Origin: Nitrosospira sp. Nsp2
GTDB lineage: Bacteria > Pseudomonadota > Gammaproteobacteria > Burkholderiales > Nitrosomonadaceae
DNA: 64,000 nt
Assembly: GCF_003050965.1 (NCBI RefSeq)
Contig: NZ_QAOU01000009.1
Span: forward strand, 43,114 to 107,113
Direction: 5' to 3'
Position 1 is the first letter of the stretch. Every line of letters begins with the position of its first letter. A program made the translations under genes and the position numbers. Shown here one piece after another: positions 1 through 11,179 of this stretch. Under the pieces are notes generated by a model. That model was not told the DNA's origin. It searched no databases and was given only the letters and a program-made list of their open reading frames with translations.

Positions 1-87
1 GGCAAGGAAAAAGGCGCGACCGGCCGGCCGGTGCAATTGCTGACTCAGTTTATTATCGGACGCGCGTTAAAAACATCTACCGGCTGA
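1..87 (+). CDS. pepA: Leucyl aminopeptidase (PepA), C-terminal end, partial
   Basis: Open from the first base of the window and stopped by TGA at 85-87. The 28 residues left (start GKEKGATGRPVQLL, end ALKTSTG) match the usual C-terminus of cytosolic M17 leucyl aminopeptidases, where KGATGRPV is followed by an L-x-x-F-I/L helix. The catalytic domain lies outside the window. It sits 12 bases upstream of holC, and the pepA-holC-valS order is common in proteobacteria, which supports the call. Identity rests on this short tail plus synteny. Confidence 0.75.
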   Translation, partial: GKEKGATGRPVQLLTQFIIGRALKTSTG

Positions 88-99
88 CCTGAAGGGGAA

Positions 100-519
100 A
101 TGACGGAAATAGACTTCTACTCCGGCGGCGATAAGCTTCATACCGCCTGCCGTCTGGTTGCGAAAGCAGTCCGCAAGGATCTGAAAGTGATGATTTACGC
201 GTCGGATGTGGCAACGCTCGAGGGAATCGACAAACTCCTTTGGACATTTTCTCCAATGGATTTTATTCCCCACTGCCGGGCTGACCATAAACTGGCGGAT
301 GTAACGCCTGTCATACTGGGTCATGACGCCAAAAAAATTCCACACGATGAGGTGTTGCTGAACCTGGACTCTGATAACCCGTCTTTCTTCAGCCGTTTCC
401 ACCGTTTGATCGAAATTACCGGAACAACACCAGAAGATACGCACGCTGCCCGCAAGCGCTACCGCTTTTACCAGGACCGAGGGTACGAAATCCGTCATCA
501 TAAATTAGCAGCGGTATAG
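100..519 (+). CDS. holC: DNA polymerase III chi subunit
   Basis: 139 residues, close to the usual size of the chi subunit. Chi joins psi in the clamp-loader complex and contacts single-strand binding protein at the replication fork. The N-terminus (MTEIDFYSGGDKLHTACRL) and the block WTFSPMDFIPHC are typical of the family, as is the later VLLNLD segment. ATG at 100 is preceded by GAAGGGG with a short spacer. The gene sits directly between the pepA tail and the valS region, the common proteobacterial arrangement. Nothing unusual is seen. Confidence 0.9.
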   Translation: MTEIDFYSGGDKLHTACRLVAKAVRKDLKVMIYASDVATLEGIDKLLWTFSPMDFIPHCRADHKLADVTPVILGHDAKKIPHDEVLLNLDSDNPSFFSRFHRLIEITGTTPEDTHAARKRYRFYQDRGYEIRHHKLAAV

Positions 520-599
520 GAAAGATCGGAAATGACCCGCTCTTCTTTGCAAACCCGTCCGCCTTCCCATCTCGCTTATACCCAAATCCCGAGACCATC

Positions 600-977
600 A
601 TGACAAACGCCCGTGCCAAAACATCGTCAGAAGCCGAATATGACGAAATATTGCGTAAGCTGGATACCTTGTTACTTCGCCATCAGGGCAAGCCGTCTGT
701 TTCGGCTCGCGCTGATGCAAATGCTGCTGCGGATTTTCGGCCAACCTCGATCGCGAGTGGAAGTCCAACTCAGGTACCCCTCACCGCGGCTGACACCATA
801 CCGACCCTCACTGAAATGGTGTACCTCCCGCCTTCAATGCTCTCAGCCCCCGGCGATATCACGTCTCTCATTGCCCAAATAGTAGACTCCGCGCTCAAAG
901 ACGCGGGAGAGGATCTTGGGGCTGGCGCTCGCGCGGCCCTGGTTCAAGCGCTGGAGTCACGATTATTCGGTCTTTGA
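600..977 (+). CDS. Conserved hypothetical protein between holC and valS
   Basis: 125 residues; function not recognised. The N-terminal helix (about residues 10-30) is charged and is followed by a low-complexity Ala/Ser/Pro linker (35-60). Then comes IPTLTEMVYLPP at 67-78, and the C-terminal 40 residues are helical and acidic, ending in Arg-Leu-Phe-Gly-Leu. Small proteins with this PTLTE-like motif are found next to holC/valS in other betaproteobacteria. A role linked to replication or translation can be guessed only from position. No signal peptide or membrane segment. Codon use resembles the neighbours. Confidence 0.7.
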   Translation: MTNARAKTSSEAEYDEILRKLDTLLLRHQGKPSVSARADANAAADFRPTSIASGSPTQVPLTAADTIPTLTEMVYLPPSMLSAPGDITSLIAQIVDSALKDAGEDLGAGARAALVQALESRLFGL

Positions 978-1186
978 TCGCTACCTTCAGCCCGCATTCC
1001 TTTATTCTTTTATTTAAAACGAATAAATAGTCACGTCGGTTATTTCCGCGCGCCCCTCATCCCCGCGAGGCGTCCACAGGGCATGACCGCGCGTGACTCC
1101 GGAACAAGCTCTTCCTCTTTTGAGGCGCCGCTGTGTCTGCGCCTTCCGTTATAATTGCCGATTTTCCGCCATCACGGCTTCTGTTC

Positions 1187-3967
1187 ATGGAACTCGAAAA
1201 AAGCTTTAACCCGCACGCAATCGAAAGCCGATGGTATTCGTACTGGGAATCGTCCGGTTTTTTCAGACCCGCACCTAACGGCACAACTGCAACAGCACCT
1301 GCCTACTGCATTATGCTGCCGCCGCCAAACGTCACGGGCACGCTGCATATGGGACACGCTTTTCAGCACACGTTAATGGACGCACTCACCCGTTATCATC
1401 GCATGCGAGGCGATAATACGCTCTGGCAGCCAGGCACGGACCATGCCGGAATCGCTACCCAGATCGTGGTCGAGAGACAACTGGATCAGCAAAATATCGA
1501 CCGCCGGGATCTCGGCCGTGAAGTATTCGTGGAGCGAGTATGGCAATGGAAGGAAGAATCCGGCTCTACCATAAGCCGCCAGATGAGACGAATGGGCGCT
1601 TCGTGCGACTGGTCGCGCGAACGTTTTACCATGGATCCAGGATTATCCCGTGCGGTTACGGAAGTTTTCGTGCGCCTTTATCGAGAAGGCCTTATATACC
1701 GCGGCAAACGGCTGGTGAACTGGGACCCGGTATTGCAAACCGCTGTTTCCGACCTGGAGGTCGTCTCTGTAGAGGAAGAAGGATTCCTCTGGCACGTTCT
1801 TTATCCCTTCGAAAAAGAAGAAGAGCGGAATTTGGAAGGCACGGCTCCGCAGGGACTCATTGTCGCCACCACGCGGCCTGAAACCATGCTCGGCGACGTC
1901 GCCGTGGCCGTGCATCCCGACGATGAGCGGTACCGCCATCTGATCGGGCGGCACGTGCGCCTTCCCATATGCGAGCGGAGTATTCAGATAATTGCCGATG
2001 CCTATGTCGATCCGCAGTTTGGTACCGGATGCGTCAAAATTACTCCCGCACACGATTTCAATGACTATCAGATAGGACAGCGGCACAAGCTCGTCCCGCT
2101 CAGTATTCTCACACTTGACGGAAAGATAAACGAGTTTGGTCCTACCGAGTATCAGGGTCTGGACCGTTACGAAGCCAGAAAAAAAATCATCTCGGAACTG
2201 AATGAACAGGGACTCCTGGTGGACACCAAGTCGCACAAACTGATGGTGCCCAGAGGCGACCGTACGCACGCAGTAATCGAGCCCATGCTCACGGATCAAT
2301 GGTATGTCGCCATGGAGGGCTTGGCCAAGCGCGGGCTTCAGGTGGTAGCGGACGGCGATATAAGATTCACGCCGGACAACTGGCGTCACGTCTATAATCA
2401 ATGGCTCGAAAATATACAGGACTGGTGCATTTCGCGCCAATTGTGGTGGGGTCACCGCGTCCCCGCCTGGTATGATGAAGATAATAATATCTTTGTCGCC
2501 CATAGCCTTGAGGAAGCACAGCGACTGGCGGGCGAGCGCGACCTCACACAGGACGAAGATGTTCTCGATACCTGGTTCTCGTCCGCCTTGTGGCCGTTTT
2601 CCACCTTGGGCTGGCCGGACGAAACACCGGAACTCAAGACCTTCCTGCCGACCTCGGTTTTGATTACGGGTTTCGATATTATCTTTTTCTGGGTGGCGCG
2701 CATGGTGATGATGTCAGTGCATTTCACCGGCAAAATTCCATTCCGGGAAGTCTATATCACCGGGCTCATACGCGACGCGGAAGGGCAGAAGATGAGCAAA
2801 TCAAAGGGGAACGTACTGGACCCCCTGGACCTCATCGATGGGATCGAACTGCCTGAATTGATCTCGAAACGGACTAGCGGCCTGATGAATCCCAGGCAGG
2901 CGGAATCCATCGCAAGACAGACGCGCAAGCATTTTCCCGCTGGGATTCCCGCTTTCGGGGCCGATGCGTTGCGATTTACGTTCGCCAGTCTCGCCTCACA
3001 CGGCCGCGACATAAAATTCGATATGCAGCGCTGTGAAGGATATCGGAATTTCTGCAACAAGCTGTGGAATGCTACCCGCTATGTCCTGATGAACTGCCAG
3101 GGAAACGACACTGGTTTGAACGACTCGATGCCGTTTGATTATTCCGATGCTGACCGATGGATTATCAGCCGCCTGCAAGGCGCAGAAAGTGCTGTAGAAC
3201 AGGCTTTACACGACTACCGCTTTGACATGGCCGCGCGTGAAATCTATGAATTTGTCTGGGATGAGTACTGCGACTGGTACCTAGAGTTCGCGAAAGTACA
3301 GTTAAGCAACGGGGACGACGCGGTACAGCGCGCAACTCGCCGTACTCTGACCCGGGTGCTGGAATCAGCCCTACGGCTCGCCCATCCCATTATCCCTTTC
3401 ATTACCGAAGAACTTTGGCAGAAAGTCGCGCCGCTCGCCGGGGCGGAAGGGGCCAGCATTATGCTGCAGCCATACCCCCGCGCTGATCCTGCAAAAATCA
3501 GCGAAAGCACAACCAGCCGCATTCATTCGCTCAAGGAGATTGTCAATGCCTGCCGCACGCTGCGAGGGGAAATGAATTTATCGCCGGCATCGAAGGTTCC
3601 GCTGCTTGCGGCGGGAAACGCGCAAACACTCGCGGATTTTTCTCCATATCTCATGGCGCTGGCCAAGCTTTCAAGTGTCGAGATTATGCGAGATGGATTG
3701 CCTCATGCTGAAGCCCCGGTCGCGATTGTGGGGGAATTCAGGCTGATGCTGAAAATTGAAGTAGACATTGCCGCCGAGCGCGGGCGGCTCACCAAAGAAA
3801 TTGCCCGAATCGAAGCAGAGATCGCTAAAGCGGAGACCAAACTTTCAAATGACGATTTCCTCAAGCGCGCCCCGGGCAAAATAGTCGAGCAGGAAAAATG
3901 CCGACTTGTCAATTTTGGCGCAACGTTGGACAAACTAAAAGAGCAGTTGCAAAAACTCGCATCCTGA
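1187..3967 (+). CDS. valS: Valyl-tRNA synthetase
   Basis: Class I aminoacyl-tRNA synthetase that charges tRNA-Val in the cytosol and edits misactivated threonine. The HIGH-type motif is in [13 protein letters not shown] (residues 45-57). The KMSKS loop is KMSKSKGN, near residue 535. A C-terminal coiled-coil arm (Lys/Glu-rich, last 65 residues) is present, as expected for bacterial ValRS. At 926 residues from ATG 1187 it is a normal length, and [16 protein letters not shown] is where the family begins. A GTG at 1133 in the same frame has a GAGG seven bases upstream and would add 18 residues, so the start is not fully settled. Confidence 0.96.
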   Translation: MELEKSFNPHAIESRWYSYWESSGFFRPAPNGTTATAPAYCIMLPPPNVTGTLHMGHAFQHTLMDALTRYHRMRGDNTLWQPGTDHAGIATQIVVERQLDQQNIDRRDLGREVFVERVWQWKEESGSTISRQMRRMGASCDWSRERFTMDPGLSRAVTEVFVRLYREGLIYRGKRLVNWDPVLQTAVSDLEVVSVEEEGFLWHVLYPFEKEEERNLEGTAPQGLIVATTRPETMLGDVAVAVHPDDERYRHLIGRHVRLPICERSIQIIADAYVDPQFGTGCVKITPAHDFNDYQIGQRHKLVPLSILTLDGKINEFGPTEYQGLDRYEARKKIISELNEQGLLVDTKSHKLMVPRGDRTHAVIEPMLTDQWYVAMEGLAKRGLQVVADGDIRFTPDNWRHVYNQWLENIQDWCISRQLWWGHRVPAWYDEDNNIFVAHSLEEAQRLAGERDLTQDEDVLDTWFSSALWPFSTLGWPDETPELKTFLPTSVLITGFDIIFFWVARMVMMSVHFTGKIPFREVYITGLIRDAEGQKMSKSKGNVLDPLDLIDGIELPELISKRTSGLMNPRQAESIARQTRKHFPAGIPAFGADALRFTFASLASHGRDIKFDMQRCEGYRNFCNKLWNATRYVLMNCQGNDTGLNDSMPFDYSDADRWIISRLQGAESAVEQALHDYRFDMAAREIYEFVWDEYCDWYLEFAKVQLSNGDDAVQRATRRTLTRVLESALRLAHPIIPFITEELWQKVAPLAGAEGASIMLQPYPRADPAKISESTTSRIHSLKEIVNACRTLRGEMNLSPASKVPLLAAGNAQTLADFSPYLMALAKLSSVEIMRDGLPHAEAPVAIVGEFRLMLKIEVDIAAERGRLTKEIARIEAEIAKAETKLSNDDFLKRAPGKIVEQEKCRLVNFGATLDKLKEQLQKLAS

Positions 3968-3981
3968 GTTGGAGTAAAAAG

Positions 3982-4010
3982 TTCAAGGCTCGGTCTGGCT
4001 GCGCTATAAT
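3982..4010 (+). promoter_or_regulatory. Candidate sigma70 promoter of adk
   Basis: A perfect TATAAT lies at 4005-4010. A weak -35 (TTCAAG, 3982-3987) sits 17 bases upstream, within the gap between valS and adk. It would give a leader of about 65 nt for adk. The -35 matches TTGACA at only three positions, so confidence is modest. Confidence 0.4.
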
Positions 4011-4069
4011 CATCGCCCAAAAGTTCGAGTGACATCCTCTCCTTCGCGGCGCCCATCGAGTTTAGATAA

Positions 4070-4735
<666 letters not shown>

Positions 4736-4943
4736 CTTCAGTCAAGATCCCTGGCGGCTTTCGCGTTACGGTATCGCCGCAGCTTTAATCCGAGAACAGA
4801 GCAATACCGCAGGGGCAGGAATTGTCAACTGCCGGGCGTACTATGGCGCCAGAAACTGTAGTGCCAGGTCGTTAATGCATCACCGGCGCCAACTGCACCG
4901 CGGATGACGTGACATAAGATTTGAAAAAAATCAGGGGAGACAC

Positions 4944-6203
4944 ATGGCAGCAAAAAATGCTTTTTATGCTCAGTCGGGCGGGGTTACCGCCGTCATTAAT
5001 GCGTCAGCCGCGGGCGTGATTGAAACGGCGCGTCAGCAAAAGGGAACGATCGGCAAAATTTATGCGGGCCGCAACGGCATCATTGGCGCGTTGACGGAGG
5101 ATCTGATTGATACCGGCAAGGATTCCATTACAGCCATCAGGGCGCTGCGCTACACTCCGTCGGGCGCATTTGGTTCGTGCCGCTATAAACTGAAAAGTCT
5201 CGAACAGAACCGCCGTGAATACGAACGTCTGATCGAGGTATTCAAGGCTCATAACATCGGCTATTTCTTTTACAACGGCGGAGGCGATTCCGCGGACACC
5301 TGCCTAAAGGTATCGCAACTCGCCGACACTCTGGGTTACCCCATCCAGGCCATTCACGTGCCGAAAACGGTTGATAACGACCTTCCTATCACCGACTGCT
5401 GTCCGGGATATGGCTCAGTTGCAAAATACATCGCAGTCTCGACGCTCGAAGCCAGCTTTGATGTCGCCAGCATGTCGAAAACCTCCACCAAAGTATTCGT
5501 TCTGGAAGTGATGGGACGCCACGCGGGGTGGATCGCGGCGGCGGGCGGTCTCGCGTCGACCACTGACCGTGAAATTCCGATTGTCATCCTCTTTCCCGAG
5601 ATTCCTTTTGATAAAGCGAAGTTTCTCGCCAAAGTGGACAGTAATGTTCAGAAATTCGGCTATTGCTCGGTGGTGGTATCGGAAGGCGTAAAAGGGGAAG
5701 ACGGCAAGTTTCTCTCCGATCAGGGCGTGCGTGACGCATTTGGTCACGCTCAGCTGGGCGGCGTCGCTCCCGTTGTCGCAAATATCGTCAGGGAGGGCCT
5801 GGGCCTTAAATACCATTGGGGAGTTGCCGACTATCTTCAACGCGCAGCGCGTCATATCGCTTCGAAAACCGACGTTGAACAGGCTTACGCAATGGGCAAG
5901 GCCGCGGTTGAGTTTGCCGTTAAAGGGCATAATTCCGTGATGCCCACGATAGAGCGCCTTTCCGATAAGCCCTATAAATGGAAAGTCGGCATGGCGCAGC
6001 TTTCCAAAGTGGCAAACGTGGAAAAAATGATGCCCAAAAATTTCATCACCAAGGATGGATTTGGGATAACCGATAAATGTCGGGAGTATCTCGCGCCCCT
6101 CATCAAGGGCGAGGACTATCCTCCTTATAAGGATGGTCTACCGACCTACGTACGGTTGAAAAATGTGGCGGTTGCAAAAAAACTGAACGACTTCACCATC
6201 TAA
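4944..6203 (+). CDS. pfp: Pyrophosphate-dependent 6-phosphofructokinase
   Basis: 419 residues. Phosphorylates fructose-6-phosphate with PPi instead of ATP, reversibly. The N-terminal loop is SGGVTAVINAS (11-21). The two positions that mark PPi use are both of the PPi type: Asp in GGGDS (residue 115, Gly in ATP enzymes) and Lys in PKTVDND (residue 141, Gly in ATP enzymes). The substrate motif MGRHAGW follows. ATG 4944 has AGGGGAGA just upstream. With hppA next downstream, the pair suggests a cell that recycles PPi from biosynthesis in glycolysis/gluconeogenesis and in proton pumping. Confidence 0.95.
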   Translation: MAAKNAFYAQSGGVTAVINASAAGVIETARQQKGTIGKIYAGRNGIIGALTEDLIDTGKDSITAIRALRYTPSGAFGSCRYKLKSLEQNRREYERLIEVFKAHNIGYFFYNGGGDSADTCLKVSQLADTLGYPIQAIHVPKTVDNDLPITDCCPGYGSVAKYIAVSTLEASFDVASMSKTSTKVFVLEVMGRHAGWIAAAGGLASTTDREIPIVILFPEIPFDKAKFLAKVDSNVQKFGYCSVVVSEGVKGEDGKFLSDQGVRDAFGHAQLGGVAPVVANIVREGLGLKYHWGVADYLQRAARHIASKTDVEQAYAMGKAAVEFAVKGHNSVMPTIERLSDKPYKWKVGMAQLSKVANVEKMMPKNFITKDGFGITDKCREYLAPLIKGEDYPPYKDGLPTYVRLKNVAVAKKLNDFTI

Positions 6204-6323
6204 GTTCCCTCGAACCGCACACATCCCGATGTCGTATTGCATATTTAGCGTCCGGGTTCACCAACGTATATTCGAAACTATTTCTGTTTTATCGGATGAA
6301 TCCGGCTTTACCTGGAGATCTAA

Positions 6324-8357
6324 ATGGCTACTGGTCTAATCATCGCAATTGGCTGCGCAATGGCGGCGCTCCTCTACGGAGCACTTTCGATAAAATGGAT
6401 TGTGGCTCTGCCCACGGGCAACGAGCGCATGCGCGAGATTGCCGCTGCAATTCAGCAAGGCGCTTCAGCATATCTGAATCGTCAATACACCACGATCAGC
6501 ATCGTCGGAGTCATCCTGCTGGTAGCCATCTTCATGGCTTTAGGCTGGCAAACCGCTGTCGGTTTCGCTCTTGGCGCATTTCTCTCGGGCCTCACCGGTT
6601 ATATTGGCATGAACGTATCGGTACGCGCTAACGTTCGTACGGCGGAAGCCGCGAGACATGGCCTTAACGCGGCGCTGGATGTGGCCTTCAAAGGCGGCGC
6701 GATCACGGGCATGCTGGTGGTGGGACTGGGCCTGTTGGGTGTTGCCGGTTACTTTGCTGTTCTTACCGGCATGGGGGCCTCGGAATCCGAAGCGACGCAC
6801 GCTCTGGTCGGCGTAGCCTTTGGCAGCTCGCTAATTTCCATATTTGCCCGGCTTGGCGGTGGCATATTCACCAAGGGCGCGGATGTCGGTGCCGACCTGG
6901 TGGGGAAAGTCGAAGCGGGCATTCCCGAAGATGATCCCCGGAACCCGGCAGTCATCGCGGACAACGTGGGCGATAACGTCGGCGATTGTGCCGGCATGGC
7001 TGCTGACCTGTTTGAAACTTACGCGGTAACCATCATTGCCACGATGTTACTCGGCGGCTTGCTCATCACCGATGCGGGTCCTGACGCCGTGCTCTATCCG
7101 CTGGTACTCGGCGGGATATCCATTATTGCCTCAATTATCGGTTGCTACTTCGTAAAGGCGCGCGATGGCGGCAAGATCATGAATGCCCTTTATCGCGGCT
7201 TGGCGGTTGCCGGGGGACTGGCTGCGATTTCCTTCTATCCCATCACTACCATTATGCTGGGCGACGGTGTAATGATTGAAGGCAAACTGGTGACATCGAT
7301 GAATCTGTACCTCGCCGGTTTGGTCGGTCTGGTGCTGACCGCCGCCATGGTATGGATTACGGAATACTACACCTCTACCGAATATAAGCCGGTACAGCAC
7401 ATCGCCGAAGCATCGAGTACCGGTCACGGCACCAACGTAATCGCAGGACTTGGCGTTTCCATGAAATCCACTGCTGCGCCCGTGATCGTTGTCTGCCTCT
7501 CGATCTGGTGCACGTTCGAACTGGCGGGCTTGTACGGCATTGCTATTGCCGCGACTTCGATGCTGTCAATGGCCGGGATCATCGTAGCGCTTGATGCATA
7601 TGGCCCGATCACGGACAACGCCGGGGGTATCGCCGAAATGTCGGGCTTGCCGCCTGAGGTGCGCGCTATTACCGATCCGCTGGACGCGGTCGGAAACACC
7701 ACCAAAGCAGTGACAAAAGGTTATGCCATCGGCTCGGCCGGCTTGGCTGCGCTGGTCCTGTTTGCGGATTACACGCACGCGCTTTCCAGCGGCGGCAAGA
7801 TCGTGAACTTTGATTTATCTGATCACATGGTAATCATCGGCCTGTTTCTCGGCGGCATGGTGCCCTATCTATTCGGCGCCATGGCGATGGAAGCGGTCGG
7901 CCGCGCCGCGGGTTCGGTGGTTGTGGAAGTGCGCCGCCAGTTCAGGGAGATCCCGGGTATCATGGAAGGCACCGCCAAGCCGGACTATTCCAGAGCAGTG
8001 GATATGGTAACGAAGGCGGCTATCAAGGAAATGGTTGTTCCCTCGTTGCTGCCCGTAGCCGTGCCAGTGCTCGTTGGCCTCATTCTCGGCCCCGTAGCAT
8101 TGGGCGGTGTCCTGATCGGTGCCATTATTACCGGCATTTTCGTGGCCATTTCCATGACCGCGGGAGGCGGCGCGTGGGACAACGCTAAAAAGTATATTGA
8201 GGATGGTCATTTCGGCGGCAAGGGCTCGGAGGCGCATAAAGCTGCAGTAACCGGCGACACCGTTGGCGATCCTTACAAGGACACTGCCGGCCCAGCGATC
8301 AATCCGCTTATCAAGATCATGAATATCGTTGCCCTGCTAATCGTACCGTTGATATAA
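6324..8357 (+). CDS. hppA: K+-insensitive H+-translocating pyrophosphatase
   Basis: 677 residues, strongly hydrophobic with about 16 predicted membrane segments. Hydrolyses PPi in the cytosol and moves protons across the inner membrane. The catalytic loop [18 protein letters not shown] is followed by a second Asp-rich block, [21 protein letters not shown] third substrate loop ([13 protein letters not shown]) is near the C-terminus. Position 461 in [11 protein letters not shown] is Lys; this marks the K+-independent class, since K+-requiring enzymes have Ala there. ATG 6324 has GGAG at a good distance. The gene lies 120 bases after pfp and ends at a strong terminator. Confidence 0.96.
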   Translation: MATGLIIAIGCAMAALLYGALSIKWIVALPTGNERMREIAAAIQQGASAYLNRQYTTISIVGVILLVAIFMALGWQTAVGFALGAFLSGLTGYIGMNVSVRANVRTAEAARHGLNAALDVAFKGGAITGMLVVGLGLLGVAGYFAVLTGMGASESEATHALVGVAFGSSLISIFARLGGGIFTKGADVGADLVGKVEAGIPEDDPRNPAVIADNVGDNVGDCAGMAADLFETYAVTIIATMLLGGLLITDAGPDAVLYPLVLGGISIIASIIGCYFVKARDGGKIMNALYRGLAVAGGLAAISFYPITTIMLGDGVMIEGKLVTSMNLYLAGLVGLVLTAAMVWITEYYTSTEYKPVQHIAEASSTGHGTNVIAGLGVSMKSTAAPVIVVCLSIWCTFELAGLYGIAIAATSMLSMAGIIVALDAYGPITDNAGGIAEMSGLPPEVRAITDPLDAVGNTTKAVTKGYAIGSAGLAALVLFADYTHALSSGGKIVNFDLSDHMVIIGLFLGGMVPYLFGAMAMEAVGRAAGSVVVEVRRQFREIPGIMEGTAKPDYSRAVDMVTKAAIKEMVVPSLLPVAVPVLVGLILGPVALGGVLIGAIITGIFVAISMTAGGGAWDNAKKYIEDGHFGGKGSEAHKAAVTGDTVGDPYKDTAGPAINPLIKIMNIVALLIVPLI

Positions 8358-8372
8358 ATCCTGCCTGTATCG

Positions 8373-8404
8373 AAGCACGCCGGGATACCGGCGTGCTTTG
8401 TTTT
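8373..8404 (+). terminator. Rho-independent terminator after hppA
   Basis: Perfect 11-bp stem AAGCACGCCGG / CCGGCGTGCTT around a 4-base loop (GATA), followed by TGTTTT. It lies 15 bases after the hppA stop and should separate the pfp-hppA unit from the next gene. Confidence 0.9.
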
Positions 8405-8455
8405 AGAAAATGAGTTTGTGCATTTAATATCGTAACCAGCTTTCCCGTAGACGTC

Positions 8456-8866
8456 ATGAATAACGCTTATTCGCTCACACTCCAGGACGCCAAAAATATT
8501 GCCGCTGCGGCGGAAGAAGAAGCCAGTCGCAATAACTGGGCGGTTGTGATCGCGATCGTTGACGAGGGCGGTCACCTCATACATCTTTTGCGGCGCGACA
8601 ACACTCAGTTCGGCAGCATTGAAGTGGCGATCCAGAAGGCACGTGCCGCTATCGCCTTCCGCCGCCCGACAAAGGTATGGGACGAGCATGTTGGCGAAGG
8701 ACGGTTGCGCTATCTGGGCCTTCCCGGAACGCTGCCAATCGAGGGCGGATTACCTGTTGTGGTGGAAGGGCAATTCATTGGTGCGGTAGGCGTAAGTGGC
8801 GTAAGATCCGATGAGGATGCACGGATCGCGCAAGCCGGAGTGAAGGGATTGCGAGGGACGCGCTGA
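8456..8866 (+). CDS. GlcG/HbpS family protein (DUF336)
   Basis: 136 residues, the usual length for the HbpS/GlcG fold. Family hallmarks are the N-terminal L-x-L-x-D-A helix, the core strand VVIAIVDEGGHLIHLLR and the C-terminal IGAVGVSGVRSDEDARIAQAG. Members bind haem or cobalamin-like ligands or sit in glycolate operons; the ligand here cannot be told. No signal peptide is visible, so it is probably cytosolic. It stands alone after the hppA terminator. The C-terminus (GVKGLRGTR) is slightly short compared with some relatives. Confidence 0.8.
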   Translation: MNNAYSLTLQDAKNIAAAAEEEASRNNWAVVIAIVDEGGHLIHLLRRDNTQFGSIEVAIQKARAAIAFRRPTKVWDEHVGEGRLRYLGLPGTLPIEGGLPVVVEGQFIGAVGVSGVRSDEDARIAQAGVKGLRGTR

Positions 8867-9085
8867 TTTGGCGTCCTACAAGCGCTTTGCCGGGAGTCCT
8901 TGCGGTCGTATACTTTAGCAGCTATTAATGTCGCTCCGGCGGTTCCCCTCTTTGATCCCTCCTGGTCCCACCTGCGGTACGAGTAGTTCCAGCCCCACGC
9001 GCCAGTCATCCGTTGCCGTTTTTCTGAACATCCTGCTCTCCCACTTCGGGCCGGGTTAAGGTAGGATTGAGCTACACCCTCCTGA

Positions 9086-10168
9086 ATGCCTCCCACTGGA
9101 ACCCTGGACGACATGAATTCCCCGGAGCTTCAACAAAAAACCTTCCTGTTGCTATTGATCGTCGTTTCGGTGGCGTTTGTGTGGATCTTGTTGCCCTTCT
9201 ATGGCACGGTGTTCTGGGCTTCCGTTCTAGCCATCATATTTGCTCCTTTTCACCGCCGGTTACTGGGCATTATGGACCAGCGCCGGAACCTGGCGGCGCT
9301 CGCTACCCTACTCTTTTGCCTAATCATCGTAATTCTCCCGTTCATTGTACTCGCGGGCTCACTGCTGCAGGAGGGCCTGACTGTGTACGAGAGAATCCGG
9401 TCCGGCGAATTGAATTTCGGGACGTACTTCCAGCAAATCATGAACGCGTTACCGCCATGGATCGTCAACTTGCTGGACCGTTTCGGGCTTTCGGACATTT
9501 CCGGCATTAAGGATGCACTTTCAACCGGTGCCTTGCAGGGAAGTCAGCTCATCGCAGCTGAAGCCCTGAATATAGGCCAAAACATGTTTGAGTTTATCGT
9601 CAGTTTCGGGATCATGCTTTACCTGCTGTTTTTCCTGCTAAGGGATGGGGCCATTCTGACGTCCAAGATAAATCAGGCAATTCCGCTGAGCCTGGAACAC
9701 AAACGGCATCTGCTCAGCAAATTCACTACTGTTGTGCGCGCCACCGTAAAAGGCAACATTGCTGTGGCCGCGATACAAGGAGCGCTGGGTGGCGCAATGT
9801 TTTCGTTCCTGGGCATACAAGGCGCATTGTTATGGGGATCCGTAATGGCCCTGCTTTCTCTATTGCCTGCGATTGGCGCCGGCCTGATCTGGGGTCCGGT
9901 AGCCGTCTATTTCCTGCTTACCGGGGCTGTGGGGCAGGGCGTCACCCTGATCCTGTTCGGCGTCTTCGTGATCGGAATGGTGGATAATCTCCTGCGGCCC
10001 ATTCTCGTCGGCCGGGATACTAAAATTCCCGATTACGTCGTACTCATCTCGACCCTCGGAGGCCTGGTTCTCTTCGGTCTTAACGGATTCGTCATTGGTC
10101 CGGTCATCGCGGCATTATTCATCGCTGCCTGGGACCTCTTTTCGTCCTCCAGGAATGAACACGCGTAA
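9086..10168 (+). CDS. AI-2E family transporter (PerM-like membrane protein)
   Basis: 360 residues with about eight membrane segments: a hydrophobic hairpin at the N-terminus (FLLLLIVVSVAFVWILLPFY), a soluble middle part, and four to five segments in the C-terminal half. The block LLSLLPAIGAGLIWGP and the end VGRDTKIPDYVVLISTLGG-L are diagnostic of the AI-2E exporter/PerM family. Substrates differ among members (autoinducer-2, Na+/H+), so none is assigned. ATG 9086 is used; a second ATG at 9113 is also possible and neither has a clear ribosome site. Confidence 0.85.
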   Translation: MPPTGTLDDMNSPELQQKTFLLLLIVVSVAFVWILLPFYGTVFWASVLAIIFAPFHRRLLGIMDQRRNLAALATLLFCLIIVILPFIVLAGSLLQEGLTVYERIRSGELNFGTYFQQIMNALPPWIVNLLDRFGLSDISGIKDALSTGALQGSQLIAAEALNIGQNMFEFIVSFGIMLYLLFFLLRDGAILTSKINQAIPLSLEHKRHLLSKFTTVVRATVKGNIAVAAIQGALGGAMFSFLGIQGALLWGSVMALLSLLPAIGAGLIWGPVAVYFLLTGAVGQGVTLILFGVFVIGMVDNLLRPILVGRDTKIPDYVVLISTLGGLVLFGLNGFVIGPVIAALFIAAWDLFSSSRNEHA

Positions 10169-10198
10169 ACCAAGCTGCTGGTTGATGAAACGCAGGAG

Positions 10199-11014
10199 CT
10201 AGGGTTTCATCTGGCGACGTACCACCCACTCAAACAAACGCGGGCCCAGCAGCCATCGGGCGCCAACCGCCAGCTTGGCATCGAGCGGTAACGCATGGCG
10301 CAGCGGTGGAGTCGAACTTGTAATGGCATCGAGCACGGCCCGGGCGATGATCTCGGGGCCCGGCGATCTTGGTTCATGCGATACAATCTTATGGACGCCG
10401 GCGATAAGCTTTCCATAAATCTCCGGATGCAAAACGGTTTCCAGTAATCTCAACTGGTTGGGAACGAATTCCGTCTTTATTAAACCTGGCGCAATAGCCA
10501 CCACGTTGATCCCGAACTCCATCACCTCACCGCGAAGGGTCTCGGACAGCGCCTCTAGGGCATGCTTGGAAGCGGTATACCAGCCGAACCCCGGAATAGT
10601 CATCTTACCCAAGGCCGAAGTAACGTTTACGATATGCCCCGACTTCTGCGCCCGCATGTGTGGCAAGACCGCCTGCATGAAGCGGGCGTAACCGAACACG
10701 TTCACCTCGAACTGGCGATGGGCCGCTTCCATCGAAACGCACTCGATTGCGCCCAACTGAGCGTAGGCGGCATTATTTACCAGTACATCAATGCGCCCTT
10801 TCGTTGACATGGCATGGTCTACTGCCCTGTGAATGGCTTCTTCATCAGCGACATCCAGTGCAACAGGTTCAATGTGATCGGAACGTATCTGTTCCAGCCT
10901 GTACATACGCCGTGCCGCGGCAAATACATAATAGCCGTTTTTGGCAAGCAATTCCGCGGTAGCCCTTCCAATACCGCTGGATGCGCCGGTTACCAGCGCT
11001 ATTCGCTGAGTCAT
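10199..11014 (-). CDS. Short-chain dehydrogenase/reductase
   Basis: 271-residue classical SDR. NAD(P)-binding TGASSGIG at residues 9-16, NNAA at 80-83, and the catalytic set Ser133, Tyr146 and Lys150 (WYTASKHALEAL) are all present. Arg36-Arg37 after the second beta-strand favours NADP. The substrate is unknown; the long C-terminal tail with a hydrophobic/basic end (LFEWVVRRQMKP) is common in SDRs acting on lipids or sterol-like molecules, but that is only suggestive. ATG is preceded by AAGGACAGAG. It is divergent from the SDR at 11180. Confidence 0.88.
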   Translation of the reverse strand: MTQRIALVTGASSGIGRATAELLAKNGYYVFAAARRMYRLEQIRSDHIEPVALDVADEEAIHRAVDHAMSTKGRIDVLVNNAAYAQLGAIECVSMEAAHRQFEVNVFGYARFMQAVLPHMRAQKSGHIVNVTSALGKMTIPGFGWYTASKHALEALSETLRGEVMEFGINVVAIAPGLIKTEFVPNQLRLLETVLHPEIYGKLIAGVHKIVSHEPRSPGPEIIARAVLDAITSSTPPLRHALPLDAKLAVGARWLLGPRLFEWVVRRQMKP

Positions 11015-11179
11015 TCTCTGTCCTTTATCGTTTCACTTCGTTTCGCTTTTTATTCATAATGGTGGAGCGCGCAGTCGAAACAATACTTCGGGATAAAGCT
11101 GATCTGAGTAATGACTTGTCAGATCCCGCGTTATTTCTGCTCGTGCGCGGCAACACCATCTTTCCAATAGGAGAGGGTT

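Noticed and set aside
1001..1027. Inverted repeat TTTATTC/GAATAAA as terminator of the holC unit
   Set aside because: AT-only 7-bp stem with a long loop and no T-run; too weak to call.
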